Source: CAZGTQ01 sp964528575 (GTDB taxonomy: Bacteria; Planctomycetota; UBA1135; GCA-002686595). Taken from it: DNA of 12,521 nucleotides. Each line of letters begins with the position of its first letter. Within the stretch, counting starts at the first letter, position 1. The stretch is taken from the NCBI GenBank assembly GCA_964528575.1, contig CAZGTQ010000056.1, positions 1 through 12,521 of the forward strand, read 5' to 3'. A program made the position numbers and the translations under genes. The notes below the pieces were generated by a model that searched no databases, had not been told where the DNA came from, and saw nothing but the letters and a program-made list of their open reading frames with translations. Shown here piece by piece: positions 1 through 5,058 of this stretch.

Positions 1-351
1 GACTTCTCGGGCGCGCTCGCCGCGGCGCGCGCGGCGCTCGAGCGCGCGCCGCACGATCTGGTCGCGTGGTTCTGGCTCGCGAACGCGCAGTTGTGGCTGC
101 GCGACGGCGAGCGCGCGACCGCAGCGGTCGAGGGCCTCGACGCGGCGCTGGAGCGCGCGGAGCTCGAGCCCCACGAGCGCGCGGCGTGGGAGGAGCGCGT
201 CGCGCGGTACCGCGTGGACGCGGCCGCGCACCTCGCGCGCGAGCGCGCCGCCGCGGCCGCGGTGGCGCGGGCGCGGACGTTCGCGACGCTCGCGCTCGCC
301 GCCGGCGCCGTCGCGCTCGTCGTGCTCGCGCGCGGCGCTCGGAGCCCGTGA
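1..351 (+). CDS. C-terminal part of a TPR-like protein with a C-terminal membrane segment (5' end outside window)
   Basis: An open frame runs from the first base to a TGA at 349-351 and gives 116 visible residues. The first TTG inside it (base 91) is not a credible start because coding-like sequence continues upstream to the window edge. Visible residues 1-35 (FSGALAAARAALERAPHDLV, then AWFWLANAQLWLRDGE) have the helix-turn-helix spacing of a tetratricopeptide repeat: small Ala residues, a Pro at the repeat boundary, and LANAQLWLRDG resembling the usual second helix. A charged Ala/Arg/Glu helix follows, then a hydrophobic stretch at about residues 93-110 (FATLALAAGAVALVVLA), and the protein ends with RGARSP. 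That stretch looks like a single C-terminal membrane anchor. The gene converges on HEAT-3, with 34 bases between the stop codons. Family and function cannot be fixed without the missing N-terminus. The TPR call is moderate and the membrane tail is fairly clear. Confidence 0.6.
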   Translation, partial: DFSGALAAARAALERAPHDLVAWFWLANAQLWLRDGERATAAVEGLDAALERAELEPHERAAWEERVARYRVDAAAHLARERAAAAAVARARTFATLALAAGAVALVVLARGARSP

Positions 352-385
352 GGGAAGGCCATCCGAGCCGGTGGGCGGCGCGGTC

Positions 386-2458
386 TCAGAACGGGGCGCG
401 GGCGCCGGCGCCGACGACCGCCGAGAGCGTTTCGGTGCGGGCGCGGTAGTTCAGGCCCGTGGTCAGGTGCGTGCTCCAGGGCAGCCGCTCGCGCTCGGCG
501 ATCTGGCCGAGCGCCGTGGTCGCGAGCGCGCGCGTCGCGCCCGACGTGCCCTCGTCGCGGATCAGCTCGAGCAGCGGCTCGATCGCGCGCGCGTCGCCGA
601 CGAGGCCGAGCGCCTGGGCGGCGGCCGCCTCCGAGCTGTGCACGTTCGCCTCGCGCAGCATGTCGAGCAGCTCGGGCACGACGCGCGCGTCACCGAGCAG
701 CGCCGAGCCGATCGAGGCCTGGCGCAGGAGCTGCGGGCGGTGCTTGGCCTCCTGGACCAGGAACCGCACGGGGTTCGTCGCGCGCAGCTCGCCGACCATG
801 CCCAGCCCGATGCTCGCATAGCCGCGTACGTCGTCCTCGAGCGACGTCGCGAAGCGCCGATACATCAGCTCCGAGCTCGCCAGGTCGTGCAGGATGCCGA
901 GCGCGACGCAGTACGCCGCGGTCTCCTCGTTCGAGCGCGCGTCCTCGAGCGCGGCGCGCACGCCCCGGGCGATGTCGGGTGACGCCACCCGCAGCGTCGC
1001 GATCGACCGGCCGCGGCCGAAGATCGCGGCGGCGAGGCCCGCGAACGGACGCTCGTTCGTCTTGCCGTGCTCGAGCTCCTTGAGCAGGCGGCGCTGGATC
1101 GGCTCGGCGCCCGAGCCCGGCTCGGGCCCGCGTCCGGCGCGCGCGCCGGTCTCGGCGAGCCCGAGCATCGCGAGCTGGCGCGTGGAGACGTCCTTGCCCT
1201 CGCCGATCACGGCGATCAGCGCGCCGCGGATCGCGACGTCGACGCCGTCTGCGTCGTCGTCCCCGAGCTGGCCGAGCGCGAGCGCCGCGCCTTGCACGAG
1301 CTCGGTCCGCGCGCGCGAGCGCGGGCTCAGGATGCCGACCAGCTCGCTCGCCGCCGCGCTCTTGAGCGCCTCGTACGACGGCGGGCTCAGGCCGCGCGCG
1401 AGGCGCGCGACCGACACGGGCGCGTGCGCCTGGGCGAGCGGGGCGGCATCGCGCTCGCGCAGGAGCGAGAGGAGGAAGCGCGCGGTGCCCAGGCGGCTCG
1501 TCGCCGGCGTCGCCTTCGAATCGGCGGCGAGCTGCTCGCGAGGCGCCGTCGTGAAATCCTCGGCGAGCGGGATCAGGCCGAGCGCGATCACGATCGCTAC
1601 GGGCAGGTCCTGCGAGCCGGTGTCGTCGTCGCGCAGCACCTCGACGAGCCGGTGGATCGCGTAGCGGCGCACGTCCTCTTTGCCGGTGCGCCGGCCGAGC
1701 AGGCCGAGCGAGTACGCGGCGAGGGCGCGGCGGCGCGCGTCGACGGCGCTGTGGCCGATCGCTGCGCGGCCGGGCTCGCCGTCGGCGGCGAGCTCGGCGA
1801 GCAGGAGCACGCTCGCGTCGTGGCCGAGCACGCCGAGCGCGATCACGGCCGCCTCGGACACGAGCCGGTTGGGGCTGGCCACGTGCGGGCGCATCTCGCG
1901 CTCGATCTCGGCGCGCAGGAGGGCGTCGTGCGACGCGGCGACACGCGCGAGCGCGAGGAGCGTCGCACAGAGCGCGTCCGGGTTCGTCTCGGAGCCGAGC
2001 TGGCGACGCAGCAGCGGGAGGACGAGCTCGCGGACCTGCTCCGCCGTCGGCGTGAGCTCCTCCGGCACCTCGCTCTCGCCGTGGCCGATGAAGAAGTCGT
2101 CGCCGCCCGAGCCGGGGGTGCCGGAGCTCACGTGCTCCTTGATCCGCAGGAACGGCTCGCGGTTGTACTGCCACCAGCCGCGCCACGAGTCCTCGAGCAG
2201 GACGTGGAACTCCTCGGCGAACGGCGAGAAGGGTCCGAACGGGTCGAACGGGTTGAACGGGTTGAACGGGCTGGGCGACACGGGACCCTGGCCGGGGTCC
2301 TGCGGCCCGCTCGGACCGGGAGGATCGCCCGGCTTGCCGCTCGACGCAGGCACCTGCGCGAGCGCGACGGCGTCCGACAAGCAGAGCGTTGCGACCACGG
2401 CCGTGACGAGGAGGCTCAGCGCGGCCGCTCGCGCGAGAGTCGCAGCGATTCGTTGCAT
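386..2458 (-). CDS. Exported HEAT-repeat protein, diverged third paralogue (HEAT-3)
   Basis: The protein has 690 residues from the ATG at 2458. An in-frame GTG at 2473 is possible, but MQRIAATLARAAALSLLVTAVVA gives a cleaner signal peptide, probably cut after VALA (residue 34). A Pro-rich linker follows, with a 3-residue repeat FNPFNPFDPFGPFSPF (65-80). Next comes the shared module WRGWWQYNREPFLRIK...DDFFIGHG (92-127), and then about ten HEAT-like helical repeats marked by ALGxLG-type motifs. It closes on LPWSTHLTTGLNYRARTETL, as in its two neighbours, but then reads SAVVGAGARAPF instead of their GTGIxNxL ending. It lacks the HGGTY start of the neighbours. It lies 153 bases downstream of HEAT-2 on the same strand. 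HEAT repeats generally form solenoids that bind partners. No catalytic motif is visible, so a secreted or periplasmic scaffold is the inference. Neither possible start has a strong ribosome binding site. Confidence 0.85.
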   Translation of the reverse strand: MQRIAATLARAAALSLLVTAVVATLCLSDAVALAQVPASSGKPGDPPGPSGPQDPGQGPVSPSPFNPFNPFDPFGPFSPFAEEFHVLLEDSWRGWWQYNREPFLRIKEHVSSGTPGSGGDDFFIGHGESEVPEELTPTAEQVRELVLPLLRRQLGSETNPDALCATLLALARVAASHDALLRAEIEREMRPHVASPNRLVSEAAVIALGVLGHDASVLLLAELAADGEPGRAAIGHSAVDARRRALAAYSLGLLGRRTGKEDVRRYAIHRLVEVLRDDDTGSQDLPVAIVIALGLIPLAEDFTTAPREQLAADSKATPATSRLGTARFLLSLLRERDAAPLAQAHAPVSVARLARGLSPPSYEALKSAAASELVGILSPRSRARTELVQGAALALGQLGDDDADGVDVAIRGALIAVIGEGKDVSTRQLAMLGLAETGARAGRGPEPGSGAEPIQRRLLKELEHGKTNERPFAGLAAAIFGRGRSIATLRVASPDIARGVRAALEDARSNEETAAYCVALGILHDLASSELMYRRFATSLEDDVRGYASIGLGMVGELRATNPVRFLVQEAKHRPQLLRQASIGSALLGDARVVPELLDMLREANVHSSEAAAAQALGLVGDARAIEPLLELIRDEGTSGATRALATTALGQIAERERLPWSTHLTTGLNYRARTETLSAVVGAGARAPF
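2232..2267 (-). repeat. Four 9-bp tandem units encoding the NPF/DPF/GPF segment of HEAT-3
   Basis: The plus strand reads ggtccgaac, gggtcgaac, gggttgaac, gggttgaac in succession. These four 9-base units are in frame with HEAT-3 and encode part of its xPF repeat (residues 65-80). The last two units are identical, which suggests recent slippage or expansion within the linker between the signal peptide and the folded domain. Confidence 0.8.
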
Positions 2459-2463
2459 GGCCT

Positions 2464-2480
2464 GCCGGCCCACGGCCGGC
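2464..2480 (-). promoter_or_regulatory. Perfect 7-bp hairpin 5 bases upstream of the HEAT-3 ATG
   Basis: gccggcc (2464-2470) and ggccggc (2474-2480) are exact reverse complements around a 3-base loop. On the HEAT-3 mRNA this stem sits where a ribosome binding site would normally be, and no purine-rich site is visible nearby. It could restrain translation initiation. GC-rich genomes make short GC stems often by chance, so a function is only a possibility. Confidence 0.35.
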
Positions 2481-2539
2481 GCTCGATGGGGCGGGGCGGT
2501 CGCCCCTCCCGACGATTCTCCCGATCAAGCCTAGTCCAT

Positions 2540-2597
2540 GCCCGGCGCGACTCCACCTTCCGAGCCCCCTCGGGCTTGTAAGAAAGTCGCGCCGGGC
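2540..2597 (-). repeat. 13-bp perfect inverted repeat with nested hairpin between HEAT-2 and HEAT-3
   Basis: gcccggcgcgact (2540-2552) and agtcgcgccgggc (2585-2597) are exact reverse complements, separated by 32 bases. The loop contains a smaller stem, ccgag/ctcgg (2560-2564 with 2569-2573). The repeat begins 14 bases after the HEAT-2 stop on the transcribed strand. A competing shorter stem, ccggg/cccgg (2592-2596 with 2601-2605), uses part of the same arm and is followed on the minus strand by CGCGACTTTCTTAC, a weakly T-rich tail. It is most likely a 3'-end or terminator structure for HEAT-2, and read-through control of HEAT-3 is possible. Confidence 0.6.
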
Positions 2598-2611
2598 TGG
2601 CCCGGGCCGTC

Positions 2612-4720
2612 TCAGAGCAGGTTGAGGATGCCCGTCCCCTGCGGGTCGTTGAGGGTCTCGGTGGTCGCGCGGTAGTTGAGGTCCACGCCGATCCCCGAGC
2701 TCCACGGCAGCTCGCCCTTGTCCGCGACGATGCCGAGCGCGGCCGCCGCGAAGCCGCGCGCGCGCTCGGTCAGCGACTCGTCGCCGAGCATCTCGACCAG
2801 CGGAAGGATCGAGCGCGAGTCGCCGATGTGGCCCAGCGCGGCGGACAGCGACGCCTGCGTCGCCAGGCTCTGCGCCCGCCGCAGCATTCCGATCAGCGTG
2901 TCGACCGTCGGCTTGTCGCCGAGCATGCCCAGCGCGATCGCCGCCTCGCGCAACAGGTCGGCGCGGTACTGCGACTGCTCGACGATGCCCTGGATGTCCT
3001 CGACCGTCTCGCGTGCGTCCATCAGGCCGAGCGCGACGCAGCAGTAGCCGCGCGCCTCGTCGTCGCGCACCGCTTGCAGCTTGTCGCGCACGGCGTCGAC
3101 GCTCGCGTCGTCGTCGTCGTCGAGGATCCCGAGCGCGATCGCGAGCGCGCCGACCTCCGACGGGTTCTTCGCGTCGCGCAGCGCCTCGCGCAGCGCGGTC
3201 GCGACCGACGCGTCGCGCATGGCATCGTCGCTCAACTCGTCCTCGAGCACGCCGAGCGCGAGACCGAACCACGCGCGCTCCTCGGGATTGCGCGCGCCCA
3301 GCCCGCGCAGGAGGTGCGAGCGGATCTTGTCGAGCGCCCTGCCGAAGGGCTCGGTTCCCTCGCCCTTCGCGCCGCCCGCGTGGGCGAGCGCGATCGGCGT
3401 GAAGTAGCGCGTCTGCGTGTCCGCGACGCCGTGCTCGAACAGGGCACGGCGGATCGCGTCGTCGGTCGCGTCGCTGTCGCAGTCGCCGAGCAGGCCGAGC
3501 GCGATGACGCACGACTGGAGCACCTCGTTCGGCTCCTTCGAGCGTCTTGCGTCGAGCCGCGCGACCAGGTCGCGGGCGACCGTCTCCTTGACGAGCGCGC
3601 GCTCCTCGGGCGCCGCGAGACGCTCGCACAGGCGCGCCAGCGTGACGGGGACGTGCGCGCGGACGAGGTACTCCTGGTCGGTGTCGCGCAGGTAGGCGAG
3701 CAGCGCGTCGACGAGCGCGCGGGGCGATTCGTGCGGGGCCGCCAGCGCGCCGGCGGGCCGCGCCGGGTCGTGGGGCTCGGGCCAGGGCACGACGAGGCCG
3801 AGCGCGACGAGCGCGGCGACGCGCAGGTCGCGCGTCGACGAGCGGTCGGTGCGCAGCACGTCCCACAGGATCCGCACGATCGCCTGGCGGTCCTCGACGC
3901 TCGCGCTCTGTCCGATCAGGCCCAGGCCGTAGGCGGCGAACGCGCGCGTGCGGTAGCTCACCTCGCTGCGCCCGACGAGCTTGCGGCCGAACGAGTCGTC
4001 GCTCACGAGCGACTCGAGCGTCCCGATCGACGCCGGGTTCGCGAGGATGCCGAGCGCGATCGCCGCGGTCTCGGAGATCTCCTGGTTGCTGTCGGCGAGG
4101 AACTTCGCGATGACCTTCTCGAGCTCCGACTCGCCCTGCTCGCCGACGTTGGCGTCGCCGATTTTCGCGAGCGCGATCAGGCAGCCGGTCACGATGTCGT
4201 TGCTCGTCTCGTTCTCGAGCGCGGCGAGCAGCGCGGGCACGACCGTCTGGCGGATCTGAGCCTCGCTCGGCGCCATGCTGTTCTTGCCGTCCTCCGTGGC
4301 GCCGTGGCCGAGGAACCAGTCGTCGGTGCCCGACACCGGCGTGCCGGCGTGGACCTTGGCCTTCAGTTGGATGTAGGGGTGCTTGTTGAACGCCCACCAG
4401 AACGTCCACTGGGTCAGGTCGGGCGTCGCGGAGCCGCCGGTGACGCCGCTCATCGGGCCGCTCGCGCCGCCGCCGGCGGCGGGGGAGCCGCCCGGCGTCG
4501 TCGGTGCCCCGGGCGAGGGCGTCGCAGGGCCGCTCGGTCCGGGCGCGGACGGTCCGGACGGGCCGGGGCTCGAGGGCCCGGCGCTGCCACCGCCGCCGCC
4601 GCCGCCGGGCGGCGTCGTGTCGCCGGGACCGGGGTACGTGCCCCCGTGGCCGAGAGCGCTGGGCGCGACGAGCAGGAGACCGCCCGCCGCCATCGCAGAA
4701 GCGAGGAAGAGGTGCTTCAT
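2612..4720 (-). CDS. Exported HEAT-repeat protein, second paralogue (HEAT-2)
   Basis: The protein has 702 residues from the ATG at 4720. In-frame codons continue upstream, but MKHLFLASAMAAGGLLLVAPSALG is a clear signal peptide, so this start was chosen. Cleavage after ALG (residue 24) would leave a mature chain starting HGGTYPGPGD. A Gly/Pro/Ser linker (about 38-97) follows, then WTFWWAFNKHPYIQLK...DDWFLGHG (105-140), and about a dozen HEAT-like repeats with blocks such as NDIVTGCLIALAKIGD and DSNQEISETAA, which recur exactly in HEAT-1. It ends with LPWSSGIGVDLNYRATTETL, then NDPQGTGILNLL. It aligns with HEAT-1 along its whole length, so the two are duplicates; positions that are Lys in HEAT-1 are often Arg here. 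A run of five Asp (DDDDDASVD) comes from a GAC microsatellite near 3105-3123. No enzyme motif is seen. An exported binding or scaffold role is inferred. There is no clear Shine-Dalgarno sequence. Confidence 0.88.
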   Translation of the reverse strand: MKHLFLASAMAAGGLLLVAPSALGHGGTYPGPGDTTPPGGGGGGGSAGPSSPGPSGPSAPGPSGPATPSPGAPTTPGGSPAAGGGASGPMSGVTGGSATPDLTQWTFWWAFNKHPYIQLKAKVHAGTPVSGTDDWFLGHGATEDGKNSMAPSEAQIRQTVVPALLAALENETSNDIVTGCLIALAKIGDANVGEQGESELEKVIAKFLADSNQEISETAAIALGILANPASIGTLESLVSDDSFGRKLVGRSEVSYRTRAFAAYGLGLIGQSASVEDRQAIVRILWDVLRTDRSSTRDLRVAALVALGLVVPWPEPHDPARPAGALAAPHESPRALVDALLAYLRDTDQEYLVRAHVPVTLARLCERLAAPEERALVKETVARDLVARLDARRSKEPNEVLQSCVIALGLLGDCDSDATDDAIRRALFEHGVADTQTRYFTPIALAHAGGAKGEGTEPFGRALDKIRSHLLRGLGARNPEERAWFGLALGVLEDELSDDAMRDASVATALREALRDAKNPSEVGALAIALGILDDDDDASVDAVRDKLQAVRDDEARGYCCVALGLMDARETVEDIQGIVEQSQYRADLLREAAIALGMLGDKPTVDTLIGMLRRAQSLATQASLSAALGHIGDSRSILPLVEMLGDESLTERARGFAAAALGIVADKGELPWSSGIGVDLNYRATTETLNDPQGTGILNLL
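4430..4609 (-). repeat. Low-complexity Gly/Pro/Ser linker coding segment of HEAT-2
   Basis: This segment encodes residues about 38-97: a Gly run, then collagen-like GPS/GPA/PG triplets (SPGPSGPSAPGPSGP) and a Gly-rich stretch ending at GGSATP. HEAT-1 has a linker of similar length and composition at the same position. It is likely a flexible spacer between the mature N-terminus and the folded domain. Confidence 0.75.
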
Positions 4721-4738
4721 TCGAGGCTGTCCGTTCTG

Positions 4739-4753
4739 GGAGCCGTGGGCTCC
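4739..4753 (-). promoter_or_regulatory. Short hairpin in the HEAT-2 leader
   Basis: ggagcc (4739-4744) and ggctcc (4748-4753) pair perfectly around a 3-base loop, 18 bases upstream of the HEAT-2 ATG. As with HEAT-3 and HEAT-1, a small stem lies in the leader and no ribosome binding site is evident. A 6-bp stem is weak evidence on its own. Confidence 0.3.
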
Positions 4754-4980
4754 GGAAAACGGGGGCGGTGAGCGCCTCGAAGGCAACGCGCGTGCCGCAG
4801 CGGCTCACGCGCGCCGGGCGGAGGGCGCGTGCGCGCGCAGAAGCGTCCTCGTGCGACCTGGAGCGCACGCAGAAATCGCGGCGCGCGTGGCGCGGCGCGG
4901 CGCGCGCGCGCGGCTCGCGTTTCCGCGGCGTGACGCGCTCGCGCGACCGCGGGACTTGCGCTGGGGGAGGCGCGCGTGTG

Positions 4981-5022
4981 AAACGAAGCTGGCCCGGACG
5001 AGCGAGCGCTCGTCCGGGCCAG
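4981..5022 (-). terminator. Intrinsic terminator downstream of HEAT-1
   Basis: ctggcccggacgagc (4989-5003) and gctcgtccgggccag (5008-5022) form a perfect 15-bp stem with a 4-base loop. On the minus strand it is followed by CTTCGTTTC, a short T-rich tail that stands out in this GC-rich sequence. It starts 36 bases after the HEAT-1 stop. This is the strongest terminator in the window, and it implies that HEAT-2 is transcribed separately from HEAT-1. Confidence 0.8.
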
Positions 5023-5058
5023 TGCGATTCGAGGTTGCGATCGAGTCTTCGAGCGGCG

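Larger units (their letters stand above)
4721..5058. other. Intergenic region between HEAT-1 and HEAT-2
   Basis: These 338 bases hold no credible gene. The right end carries the HEAT-1 terminator (4981-5022). The left end carries the HEAT-2 leader with a short hairpin (4739-4753). The middle (about 4800-4920) is extreme GC alternation, including 12 bases of pure CG repeats at 4901-4912. I found no convincing -35/-10 pair for HEAT-2, although a terminator upstream implies that the gene needs its own promoter here. Confidence 0.7.

Noticed and set aside
337..368. 7-bp inverted repeat gctcgga/tccgagc spanning the convergent ends of the TPR-like gene and HEAT-3
   Set aside because: It could be a two-way terminator, but the stem is short, the loop is 18 bases and neither side has a T-tract. 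Not strong enough to annotate.
3105..3123. Triplet repeat tcg/gac within HEAT-2
   Set aside because: It simply encodes a run of Asp within a surface loop between HEAT repeats; such runs are common in this protein and need no separate explanation.
690..4868. Open frame of about 1,390 codons on the minus strand spanning HEAT-2 and part of HEAT-3
   Set aside because: It is a different frame of the same strand as the HEAT genes, with an Arg/Ala/Pro-dominated translation and no recognisable domain. It is a by-product of high GC, which removes stop codons.
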